Shown here one piece after another: positions 1-5,074 of a stretch of 5,074 nucleotides of DNA. The notes under the pieces are model-generated. The model ran no database searches. It was not told the DNA's origin and was given only the letters and a program-made list of their open reading frames with translations. How positions within the stretch are numbered: the stretch's first letter is position 1; each line of letters begins with the position of its first letter. The position numbers and the translations under genes are program-made. Source of the stretch: Thermoanaerobaculia bacterium (GTDB lineage Bacteria; Acidobacteriota; Thermoanaerobaculia; Multivoradales; JAHEKO01); contig JARFQS010000415.1 of assembly GCA_029287645.1 (NCBI GenBank), positions 1 to 5,074 on the forward strand. The letters run 5' to 3'.

Positions 1-1
1 C

Positions 2-85
2 CGGCCCGCCGGTTCTCTACACCACTTCGAAGTTGATACCCAGGCCCTTCACGCCGAGATGATCGACCGGCAGGAAGCTCCCTGA
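2..85 (+). CDS. Possible 3' end of a gene truncated at the window edge
   Basis: An open plus-strand frame runs in from the left edge for 27 codons and stops at TGA 83-85. It reads RPAGSLHHFEVDT then QALHAEMIDRQEAP. Most third codon positions are G or C, as in the neighbouring genes, and the stop lies 13 bp from the stop of the convergent pncB, a normal spacing for convergent genes. The fragment is too short to assign a family. The opposite strand also has an open, GC3-rich frame here (ending at 17-19) but lacks a convincing start, so I prefer the plus strand. Confidence is low, and the segment may simply be non-coding. Confidence 0.25.
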   Translation, partial: RPAGSLHHFEVDTQALHAEMIDRQEAP

Positions 86-99
86 GCACGATTCCTGCC
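69..99. terminator. Hairpin between convergent gene ends
   Basis: GGCAGGAA at 69-76 pairs perfectly with TTCCTGCC at 92-99. Inside it, GCTC (77-80) can pair with GAGC (84-87), giving an 8-bp outer stem, a small bulge and a 4-bp inner stem. The structure begins at the pncB stop codon (99-101, minus strand) and covers the end of the possible plus-strand frame. There is no T-tract on either side, so it is not a classic rho-independent terminator. It could be a 3'-end stabilising hairpin or a rho-assisted terminator. Confidence 0.35.
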
Positions 100-1595
100 T
101 ACCACTGATCTTTCGCGGCCACCTCCGTGCGGGCTTCGAGAATCAGCCGCATCCGGGTGTCGTGCAGACCACGGTCGAGGCCCACGGGGTACTCGTGTGG
201 ATTGAGGAAGCGTCGAATCCCGGGGTGAAACGAAGAGAGTTGCTCCAAGGTTCGACCACGTGCTTCCTGCGGCGCCGGAATCTCGGCGACAAGTCGACCC
301 TGACGATAGACCGGTTGCAGCAGATCCTCGTGAGCCGCGTCGGGAGGCAGCTTCTTCCAGCGGGTACTGTCCATGGGATCGACGATCTCGGCGATGCCGG
401 CCGGTGGGTCGAGCTCGTCCCAGATCATGTCGGCGATGAACTCGCCGTCTCTCTGGAAGCGACGCACCTGGCTGAAGCCGGGAATGTTCACCTTGGCCGC
501 GTGCTCCGAAAGCTTGACCCGCGGCTCCCAAACACCATTCGTGCGTCGAACTGCTGCCAGCTTGTAGACAGCGCCCAGCGCCGGCTGGTCCCAGGCCGTG
601 ATCAGCTTCGTACCGACGCCCCAGACGTTGATGCGGGCTCCCTGGTCCTTGAGGCTGGTGATGACATGTTCATCGAGCTCGTTGCTGGCGACGATCACAG
701 CGTCCGGAAATTCGGCTTCGTCGAGAATCTTCCTGGCCTCGATACTCAGATAGGCCAGGTCGCCGGAGTCAAGACGAATGCCGGCCAACTCACTGCCCCG
801 CTCGCGAAGCCACCCTCCGATCTCGACCGCGTTTCTCACACCCTGCAGCGTGTCGTAGGTGTCGACGAGCAGAATGCAGTTGTTGGGCAGGGCCTCCGCA
901 TACGCCTGGAAGGCCTCGAGCTCTGATTCGAAGATCATCACCCAGCTGTGGGCGTGGGTTCCCCGCGGCGGGATCCCGAAGAGCTTGCCCGCCAGGACAT
1001 TGGAGGTCGATTCACAGCCACCGATGTAGGCCGCTCGACTGGCGGCCAGGGCGCCATCGAAACCCTGCGCCCGTCGCAGCCCGAACTCGATGACCCTATC
1101 CCCTTGCGCTGCTTCGCAGACCCGCGAGGCCTTGGTGGCGATCAGGCTCTGGAAGTTGATGATGTTGACCAGCGGGGTCTCCAGCAGCTGGCACTGGATC
1201 AGTGGGCCACGAATGCGCACCAGAGGCTCGTTCGGGAAGACAACCGTTCCCTCGGGGACGGCATCGATGTCGCAAGACAGGTCGACCTCGCGCAAGTACT
1301 CGAGGAAGGCCAACTCGAACAGGGCCGCACCGTCGTTACCCTTCAGGGTCGCAAGGTAGGCGAGGTCTTCCTCGGAGAAGGCGAAGGACTGCACGAAATC
1401 GACGAGATAGCCGAGGCCGCAGGCGATCGTGTAACCGCCCTCGAAGGGACTGGAACGGAAGTAGAGGTTGAAGGCCGACTCGGTATCGAGCTCTCCCTTC
1501 TTCCAATAGCCGTATGCCATGGTGAGCTGGTAGAGGTCGGTGAGAAGACCGACGGATTGTCCGGGGATGCGCAAGCTCGACTCTGAAGAACCCAT
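99..1595 (-). CDS. pncB: Nicotinate phosphoribosyltransferase
   Basis: The enzyme makes nicotinate mononucleotide from nicotinate and PRPP, with ATP hydrolysis, in the cytoplasmic Preiss-Handler NAD salvage route. The 498-residue product is of normal family length. Visible motifs in order are TDLYQLTM (19-26, N-terminal substrate-binding segment), EFGLRRAQG (170-178), GTHAHSWVM (212-220, where H216 fits the family's phosphorylated histidine), VDTYDTLQG (244-252), RLDSGDL (274-280, phosphate/PRPP-binding region) and VWGVGTKL (324-331). The C-terminal part (about 350-490) contains the YPVGL and RLILEAR segments typical of the longer bacterial form. The ATG at 1593-1595 is chosen because AAGGAG lies 5 nt upstream. 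The gene stands alone, diverging from the toxin-antitoxin pair, and no frameshift or missing catalytic segment is seen. The family assignment is very secure. Confidence 0.96.
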   Translation of the reverse strand: MGSSESSLRIPGQSVGLLTDLYQLTMAYGYWKKGELDTESAFNLYFRSSPFEGGYTIACGLGYLVDFVQSFAFSEEDLAYLATLKGNDGAALFELAFLEYLREVDLSCDIDAVPEGTVVFPNEPLVRIRGPLIQCQLLETPLVNIINFQSLIATKASRVCEAAQGDRVIEFGLRRAQGFDGALAASRAAYIGGCESTSNVLAGKLFGIPPRGTHAHSWVMIFESELEAFQAYAEALPNNCILLVDTYDTLQGVRNAVEIGGWLRERGSELAGIRLDSGDLAYLSIEARKILDEAEFPDAVIVASNELDEHVITSLKDQGARINVWGVGTKLITAWDQPALGAVYKLAAVRRTNGVWEPRVKLSEHAAKVNIPGFSQVRRFQRDGEFIADMIWDELDPPAGIAEIVDPMDSTRWKKLPPDAAHEDLLQPVYRQGRLVAEIPAPQEARGRTLEQLSSFHPGIRRFLNPHEYPVGLDRGLHDTRMRLILEARTEVAAKDQW

Positions 1596-1600
1596 GAAAG

Positions 1601-1606
1601 CTCCTT
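1601..1606 (-). promoter_or_regulatory. Shine-Dalgarno of pncB
   Basis: On the minus strand AAGGAG occupies 1606-1601, 5 nt upstream of the ATG at 1595. This close match to the anti-Shine-Dalgarno supports that start. Confidence 0.75.
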
Positions 1607-1619
1607 GTTCGATTCGGCC

Positions 1620-1625
1620 ATTCTA
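1620..1625 (-). promoter_or_regulatory. Candidate -10 element for pncB
   Basis: On the minus strand TAGAAT (1625-1620) matches the sigma70-type -10 consensus at five of six positions. A start about 7 nt downstream would leave a leader of roughly 18 nt that still contains the Shine-Dalgarno. No convincing -35 hexamer is seen 16-18 nt upstream, so the call is weak. Confidence 0.25.
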
Positions 1626-1740
1626 CTTCTGCTCAGGGAACATAACGGAATCCGCTGATGTTCGGCACAAACGGGAGCTCTACGACAGAATCGGGGGGCG
1701 GAACCCGTCTTCTTCTACTGGAGGGGCGATGATCTACCAG

Positions 1741-1777
1741 TGCTAGCATTTGACTGCATTGCCATCATTTGCTAGCA
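1741..1777. promoter_or_regulatory. Paired palindromic operator of the toxin-antitoxin operon
   Basis: TGCTAGCA, itself a perfect 8-bp palindrome, occurs at 1741-1748 and again at 1770-1777, separated by 21 bp. The identity extends to TGCTAGCATT (1741-1750 and 1770-1779). The left copy abuts the candidate -35, and the right copy overlaps the candidate -10. FitA/VapB-type ribbon-helix-helix antitoxins, alone or with their toxin, repress their own promoter by binding paired inverted half-sites. From memory, the gonococcal FitAB half-site is the similar TGCTATCA/TGATAGCA. That the encoded antitoxin binds here is inferred from position and symmetry. Confidence 0.6.
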
Positions 1778-1778
1778 T
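1750..1778 (+). promoter_or_regulatory. Promoter of the toxin-antitoxin operon
   Basis: TTGACT (1750-1755) matches the -35 consensus at five of six bases. Exactly 17 bp later TAGCAT (1773-1778) matches the -10 at four of six, including the key TA at positions 1-2 and the final T. It is preceded by TG at 1770-1771, giving an extended -10 (TGnTAnnnT). Transcription would begin at about 1785-1786, on the antitoxin ATG, so the mRNA would be leaderless or nearly so. No Shine-Dalgarno is seen before that ATG, which agrees with this. Confidence 0.5.
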
Positions 1779-1787
1779 TGCCGTCAT
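1756..1787. repeat. Short direct repeat over the antitoxin start
   Basis: GCATTGCCATCAT (1756-1768) recurs as GCATTGCCGTCAT (1775-1787), identical at 12 of 13 bases with a 19-bp period. It lies between and across the TGCTAGCA boxes and runs into the start codon. It may be part of the operator or a small tandem duplication that created the second box. Confidence 0.5.
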
Positions 1788-2019
1788 GGCCAACCTGAGT
1801 GTGCGGAGAGTCGACGAAGAAACCTACGAGCAACTGAGGGTTCGAGCAGCCAAGCATGGAGTCTCCATGGAGGAAGAGGTCCGCCAGATCCTCAGGAGAG
1901 CGGTTTCGGCCCCCGAGAAGCTCGGCGACATGGCCCTGTCTCTCTTCGGACCGGAGCATGGCGTGGAGTTGGAGATTCCTGAGCGGACGCCACACGACCC
2001 CCCCGATCTGGGCTCATGA
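1786..2019 (+). CDS. fitA: FitA/VapB-type ribbon-helix-helix antitoxin
   Basis: This is a 77-residue antitoxin that should neutralise the adjacent PIN toxin and repress the operon. Residues 3-9 (NLSVRRV) form the expected DNA-contacting beta strand. Residues 10-24 and 27-40 (VSMEEEVRQILRRAV) are the two helices of an Arc/MetJ-like fold, matching the FitA-like antitoxin family. The tail (about 45-77) is the toxin-binding part. R67, in the PERTP segment, is the plausible counterpart of the FitA arginine that enters the toxin active site. I chose the ATG at 1786 rather than an in-frame TTG at 1750, because the TTG is the candidate -35 and the extra 12 residues do not fit the family. The stop overlaps the toxin start (ATGA), implying translational coupling. 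A run of seven C at 1998-2004 lies near its end. Confidence 0.88.
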   Translation: MANLSVRRVDEETYEQLRVRAAKHGVSMEEEVRQILRRAVSAPEKLGDMALSLFGPEHGVELEIPERTPHDPPDLGS

Positions 2020-2435
2020 TTCTTCTCGACACCAATGTCATCTCAGCTGTCATGATGCCCGCCCCACCGGGACCGGTTCTCCGATGGCTGAACGACCAGG
2101 AGACCGCAGGTCTCTACCTGTCCACCATCACTCTCGCCGAGATCGGCTACGGATTGCGGGTGCTACCCGACGGCAAACGTCGACGGGACCTCGAGGATCG
2201 GTTCGCCCGCTTCATCGCCGAGGGTTTTGAACAACGGATTCTGCCGTTCGACGAGGCGGCGGCACTCATCTACAGCGAGATCATGGCGCATCGCAAGGGG
2301 CTGGGCCGCCCCCTTGGCGTCCTCGATGGGCAGATCGCTTCGATCAGCCGTACTCACCACTTCGCGGTCGCTACCCGGAATACCCGCGATTTCGATGAGT
2401 GCGGGCTCGAGCTCGTCAATCCCTTCGACGACTAA
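2016..2435 (+). CDS. fitB: FitB/VapC-type PIN-domain toxin (predicted ribonuclease)
   Basis: PIN toxins of this group are Mg2+-dependent endoribonucleases that act on RNA in the cytoplasm and are inhibited by the cognate antitoxin. The whole 139-residue protein is one PIN domain and, as I recall it, has the same length as gonococcal FitB. Acidic active-site residues are visible at the expected places: D5 in LLDTNVIS, E42 in TLAEIGYG and D104 in GVLDGQIA. In the fourth motif, VATRNTRDF (118-126), N122 sits where FitB has an aspartate and D125 follows. This TRNxRDF form is common in VapC-like proteins, so the toxin is probably still active. It ends in the usual NPF segment (135-137). The start overlaps the antitoxin stop by ATGA and has no good Shine-Dalgarno of its own, so its translation should depend on the antitoxin cistron. 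Its end lies 31 bp from the convergent fpr stop. Confidence 0.93.
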   Translation: MILLDTNVISAVMMPAPPGPVLRWLNDQETAGLYLSTITLAEIGYGLRVLPDGKRRRDLEDRFARFIAEGFEQRILPFDEAAALIYSEIMAHRKGLGRPLGVLDGQIASISRTHHFAVATRNTRDFDECGLELVNPFDD

Positions 2436-2466
2436 CTGTTGTCAGCTCGACGCTCTCCAGAAGCGG

Positions 2467-3279
2467 CTACCAATAGCGCTCTACATGGACCTGTCCGTGC
2501 TGTCGGCGCTTGTGTTCGACGTACCCCTCCTCCGCGAGGATCTCCACCATGTCATCGACCATCGCCGGATTCCCACAGATGAAGATGTCCGTTGTCTCCC
2601 GCGAAGGCTCGAAGCCCCATTCGTCGGCAAGAGCGCGGGAGCGCCAGAGATCCTGCAAATACCCGGCGTGTCCGGCCCATTCGACGGCTTCGCTCTGGGG
2701 CCGGCTGATCGTCGGCAGGTAGGAGAAATTCGAGCAGAGCCGGCGCAGCGTCATCAGCTCCGAGCGGTAGCCGAGATCCCAGGAATGACGTGCTCCGTGT
2801 AGCACCGCGTAGTGCGTCGGCGTGCCACAGGTCAACTGTGTCCGGAGCATGCTCATGTAGGGTGCCAGCCCGGTGCCAGTCGCGAGAAAGGCGACGTGAC
2901 GGTCCTTCTCGACGTTGTCGAGGGTGAAAACGCCCTTCGCCTTCGGCGAGAGCCAGACTCTGTCGCCACTCCTCAGCTTGAACAGCCGGGGCGTCAGTTG
3001 ACCCGACGGCACCAGGGAAACGTAGAACTCCATGTACTCCTTGGCTTTGGAGGAAGAGGCGATCGAATAGGCGCGCTTGATCAGCTTGTCGGGAGCGCTC
3101 GGCTTGGCTTCGGGATCGGAGATCGTGGTTCGCTGCGCCGATCCAGGCAATGCCAGCACGGCGTATTGGCCGGGCTCGAATTCCGGCAGCTCCCAGCCCT
3201 CGGGAACGACCCTCAGGATCACCAGACCTGGCGAGACCTCGATTCGCTGTACGACGATGGCATTGAGCTCGCTCGACAC
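2467..3279 (-). CDS. fpr: Ferredoxin/flavodoxin-NADP+ reductase
   Basis: This FAD enzyme passes electrons between NADPH and ferredoxin or flavodoxin in the cytoplasm. It usually serves biosynthetic reductases, Fe-S enzymes or the oxidative stress response. Numbered from the upstream GTG at 3288 (273 residues), the N-terminal half is the FAD-binding barrel with RAYSIASS (72-79), followed by the GDRVWLSPKAKG segment (108-119). The NADP-binding half has ATGTGLAP (136-143), HGARHSWDLGYRSEL (164-178) and ICGNP (237-241). The protein ends in RYW; a terminal tryptophan stacked on the flavin is the hallmark of E. coli-type bacterial FPRs. I prefer the GTG at 3279 because GAGGAG lies 8 nt upstream, whereas the GTG at 3288 overlaps that site. 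The gene follows the porin gene on the same strand after about 64 bp, so read-through from it is possible. Confidence 0.93.
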   Translation of the reverse strand: MSSELNAIVVQRIEVSPGLVILRVVPEGWELPEFEPGQYAVLALPGSAQRTTISDPEAKPSAPDKLIKRAYSIASSSKAKEYMEFYVSLVPSGQLTPRLFKLRSGDRVWLSPKAKGVFTLDNVEKDRHVAFLATGTGLAPYMSMLRTQLTCGTPTHYAVLHGARHSWDLGYRSELMTLRRLCSNFSYLPTISRPQSEAVEWAGHAGYLQDLWRSRALADEWGFEPSRETTDIFICGNPAMVDDMVEILAEEGYVEHKRRQHGQVHVERYW

Positions 3280-3287
3280 GGGATCCA

Positions 3288-3293
3288 CTCCTC
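3288..3293 (-). promoter_or_regulatory. Shine-Dalgarno that decides the fpr start
   Basis: On the minus strand GAGGAG spans 3293-3288. It is 8 nt from the GTG at 3279-3277 but shares its last base with the first base of the GTG at 3288-3286. This favours the shorter, 270-residue protein. Confidence 0.6.
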
Positions 3294-3343
3294 GAGTCCC
3301 TCAAGACTACCAATACGAGCGACCGGCCCTGCGAGATCTCTCG

Positions 3344-4666
3344 TCAGAGAGCCAGGCGTGCCCGCAAGCCGAAGACCCAGATCGAATCCTCGTCCGGGTT
3401 GAGGGCCGGATCCTTGAGGTACTGGATGTCAGGAGTCAGAGCGAATTGCGGCGAGGTGTTCCAGCGGAAGTAGAGCTCGGTGGTGAGCTGGTCACTCAGC
3501 CCCTGTCCCCAGGTGTCCTCGTTGACCTCACCCCAATTGAAGCCGAATCCCAGGACGTTGCCTCCGGGATCGGGCTGATAGCCGAAGCCGACGCTCACCG
3601 ACTTCTGCATCAGGCTGCCGCCTTCGTCCGCATAACCAGCGCGTACGAAGGGCAGCCACTTCTCGGCCCAGTAACGGGTCCACGAGAAGTTGGCCCCCCA
3701 GCCGCTGGCCTCCCCTGCCTCTTCCCGCTCATCGGCCTGCCAGAGAGTGAGATGGGTGTTGTTGAGGTAGATCTCGTCGTGCGAAGGCGTCCAGCCGATC
3801 TCGATGGACTTGAAGTACTCGTTGTCACTGAAGAAGGTGTTGAAGCCCTCCCAGAACTCGGTCGGGTCAGAGTTTCGGTCCACCAGACCGCCGATGAGGA
3901 ACAGGTTCTTCGTGATCATCCCACCCGCGGCGGCGCCCAGCGTAGCGTCGTTGGGTACCGCCATGGTCAACGTGCCTGTACTGAAGGCGAAATTCAAGAA
4001 GCCCGTCCAGGGACTTGCCATGGCATAGACATCGACGTAGTCGGTAGCATCCAGAAAGCCCCCGAACAGGGCGACCTTGCCGTCCTTCCAGCGCTGGCGC
4101 CAGTAAAAGTTCGTCCATCTCCAGCCCTGACCGCTGAACGGTGGCTCGATGAGCCCGACATAGCCCATGTTGAAGCCGAAACTGCTGGGCGCGACATCCG
4201 TGTAGGCGTGCCGATGTTCAACCTTCCAAACGAAGGCCCCGGTGTTGCCCGACTCCCGACCGACGAGATCCCAGGTGCCGTAAAATCGGGCGATGCCCCC
4301 ACCGGCGCTATCATCGCCGGTGTTGTTGTTACCTCTCAGGTAGGCGGCGGAGTAGTCCACTGAGAGTGAGATACCCCGCTTCTGCTGTAGCTTCTTCTTC
4401 CAAGCGAAGTACCCGTCGAGCTTGCGATCCTCGACGATCCGGCTCGTCGACGCCTGGTCTTCGGCGATCTGGTTGTCCACCTGATCGGGGCCTCCAAAGG
4501 TACGCTGGCGGCTCCGTTGCGATCCTTGAGAAGCTACCGAATCCGTCTCTTCAGCCTGAGTGGGGTCCTCGTCTTGTTCCGTGTCACCTACAGCGCCCGA
4601 CGCAACGCCGATCCACAGCGCGACCACCAGCACAAACCAAGAACACTTCGAGGTCGACGAGCTCAT
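3344..4666 (-). CDS. OprB-family carbohydrate-selective outer-membrane porin
   Basis: This is a 440-residue outer-membrane beta barrel, predicted to let sugars or similar small solutes diffuse into the periplasm. The N-terminus looks like a Sec signal peptide: K7, a hydrophobic core WFVLVVALWIGVA (10-22) and likely cleavage after A25. Residues 26-82 are an acidic, Gln/Ser-rich, low-complexity linker. The barrel starts at about 83-106, and the rest alternates aromatic and glycine residues as membrane strands do. LTPDIQYLKDP (410-420) and VFGLRARLAL (431-440) match the end of OprB-type porins. The last residue is Leu rather than the usual Phe or Trp assembly signal, and no cyanobacterial-type SLH domain is present. 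The ATG at 4666 is the only start that includes the whole signal peptide, although its Shine-Dalgarno is weak. A 5-bp hairpin (3338-3351) overlaps the stop codon. The substrate cannot be told from sequence. Confidence 0.85.
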   Translation of the reverse strand: MSSSTSKCSWFVLVVALWIGVASGAVGDTEQDEDPTQAEETDSVASQGSQRSRQRTFGGPDQVDNQIAEDQASTSRIVEDRKLDGYFAWKKKLQQKRGISLSVDYSAAYLRGNNNTGDDSAGGGIARFYGTWDLVGRESGNTGAFVWKVEHRHAYTDVAPSSFGFNMGYVGLIEPPFSGQGWRWTNFYWRQRWKDGKVALFGGFLDATDYVDVYAMASPWTGFLNFAFSTGTLTMAVPNDATLGAAAGGMITKNLFLIGGLVDRNSDPTEFWEGFNTFFSDNEYFKSIEIGWTPSHDEIYLNNTHLTLWQADEREEAGEASGWGANFSWTRYWAEKWLPFVRAGYADEGGSLMQKSVSVGFGYQPDPGGNVLGFGFNWGEVNEDTWGQGLSDQLTTELYFRWNTSPQFALTPDIQYLKDPALNPDEDSIWVFGLRARLAL

Positions 4667-4708
4667 GGAAATGATCTTCTGGCCTCTGAGGTTCCCATTC
4701 CGGCTCCG

Positions 4709-4999
4709 CTAGCGACTCGACTCGCCGAGCTTCCTCATTTCCCTCTCCAGTGACGCGTCGAACTCGGCGATCTTGGAGTCCATCTCGCCCGCGACCTTTT
4801 CGAAAACTTCGAGCCAGGGCTGATTGGGTGGACCCTCGCTGTGCTCCTGGACATTGTGCAGGGTGACCAGGAGGGAGAGTGGCTTGGTGGGCTCGCTGAT
4901 GATCTGCACCAACGTCGTGCCGGTGGCTACCATGCTCGCTTCGAACTCCGTGGCAAGGTCGACGATCTTCTTCGCCTGATCCGCCTCCCGACCGGTTCC
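4709..4999 (-). CDS. Unrecognised helical protein, N-terminus missing
   Basis: Ninety-six codons of real coding sequence end at TAG 4709-4711. The frame appears to continue to an ATG at 5014, but those first five residues (MYKRQ) are translated adapter, so the true start lies beyond the contig end. What remains is mostly predicted helix. There is an amphipathic stretch (READQAKKIVDLATEFEAS), a Thr/Val-rich middle, a polar loop containing GPPNQPW, and a highly charged C-terminal helix with a heptad-like pattern (EVFEKVAGEMDSKI, then EFDASLEREMRKLGE). No signal peptide or membrane span is visible in the part present. I do not recognise the family. It lies 42 bp upstream of the porin on the same strand and may share its transcript. 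Confidence 0.7.
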   Translation of the reverse strand, partial: GTGREADQAKKIVDLATEFEASMVATGTTLVQIISEPTKPLSLLVTLHNVQEHSEGPPNQPWLEVFEKVAGEMDSKIAEFDASLEREMRKLGESSR

Positions 5000-5074
5000 C
5001 TGTCTCTTATACACATCTGACGCTGCCGACGAACGCGTGAGAGTGTTGATGTCGGGGGGGGCGGGGTCTGGAGT
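5000..5074. other. Illumina Nextera (Tn5) adapter read-through, not genomic
   Basis: CTGTCTCTTATACACATCT at 5000-5018 is the 19-bp Tn5 mosaic end. It is followed at 5019-5032 by GACGCTGCCGACGA, completing the reverse complement of the Nextera read 1 adapter. Positions 5033-5042 (ACGCGTGAGA) fit a 10-base sample index. From 5043 the sequence resembles the P5 flow-cell primer: by hand alignment 18 of 29 bases match, and nine of the eleven mismatches are to G. That pattern fits failing base calls in two-colour sequencing chemistry. These bases should be trimmed from any annotation. Confidence 0.97.

Noticed and set aside
17..98. A minus-strand frame ending at 17-19 that reads SFLPVDHLGVKGLG and onward
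   Set aside because: Its codon use looks plausible, but no suitable start or ribosome site exists between it and the pncB stop, and it conflicts with the plus-strand frame. It may be the mirror of real coding sequence on the other strand.
162..1586. Two plus-strand open frames (162-926 and 948-1586) opposite pncB
   Set aside because: Both lie wholly antisense to a well-supported enzyme gene and encode no recognisable protein.
1750..1785. TTG at 1750 as an upstream start for the antitoxin
   Set aside because: It would place the start codon inside the candidate -35 and operator. It adds 12 residues ahead of a normal ribbon-helix-helix N-terminus and has no Shine-Dalgarno.
2436..2466. A terminator between the convergent fitB and fpr ends
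   Set aside because: The 31-bp gap and its flanks contain only 3-4 bp inverted matches and no T-tract.
2552..3313. A 253-codon minus-strand frame overlapping fpr
   Set aside because: It is an Arg-rich out-of-frame reading of the fpr gene, whose own frame carries all the FAD and NADP motifs.
3077..4363. A 428-codon open frame on the plus strand opposite the porin and the start of fpr
   Set aside because: It is antisense to two genes with clear family motifs and has no recognisable domain. Long antisense open frames are expected at this GC content.
5000..5014. ATG at 5014 as the start of the last minus-strand gene
   Set aside because: The codons for MYKRQ come from the Tn5 mosaic end, so this is an artefactual start.
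5043..5074. The G-rich tail as a G-quadruplex or regulatory tract
   Set aside because: It aligns with the P5 primer downstream of the adapter, with errors biased to G, so it is a base-calling artefact.

Overview
The window is GC-rich (roughly 60% by eye) and comes from a Gram-negative bacterium. The evidence is an outer-membrane beta-barrel porin of the OprB type, preceded by a signal peptide, together with an E. coli-type ferredoxin/flavodoxin-NADP+ reductase. Nothing in it fixes the phylum. The right-hand 75 bases are not genomic. They are an Illumina Nextera (Tn5) adapter read-through, so the window looks like a short-read metagenome or draft-genome contig with an untrimmed end.

Layout from left to right: (1) at 2-85 there is a possible 3' end of a plus-strand gene cut by the window edge, and a hairpin at 69-99 sits between it and the convergent pncB. 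(2) 99-1595, minus: nicotinate phosphoribosyltransferase (pncB), with a good Shine-Dalgarno. (3) 1596-1785: a divergent intergenic region carrying control sequences for both sides. (4) 1786-2435, plus: a two-gene toxin-antitoxin operon, a ribbon-helix-helix antitoxin and a PIN-domain toxin of the FitAB/VapBC family, overlapping by ATGA. (5) 2467-3279, minus: ferredoxin-NADP+ reductase (fpr), convergent with the toxin gene. (6) 3344-4666, minus: an OprB-family carbohydrate porin. (7) 4709-4999, minus: the 3' part of an unrecognised helical protein, truncated by the adapter. (8) 5000-5074: adapter, index and flow-cell primer read-through.

The unrecognised gene, the porin and fpr are on the same strand with short gaps (42 bp and about 64 bp), so they may be co-transcribed. 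This is inferred from spacing only, and the three products do not form an obvious pathway. pncB (NAD salvage) is transcribed divergently from the toxin-antitoxin pair.

The most interesting native signal is upstream of the antitoxin. Two identical palindromic octamers (TGCTAGCA) flank and overlap a -35/extended -10 promoter, and the predicted transcription start falls on or next to the antitoxin ATG. This suggests an autoregulated, possibly leaderless toxin-antitoxin transcript. I found no RNA genes, CRISPR arrays or insertion sequences, and no clearly new multigene system.
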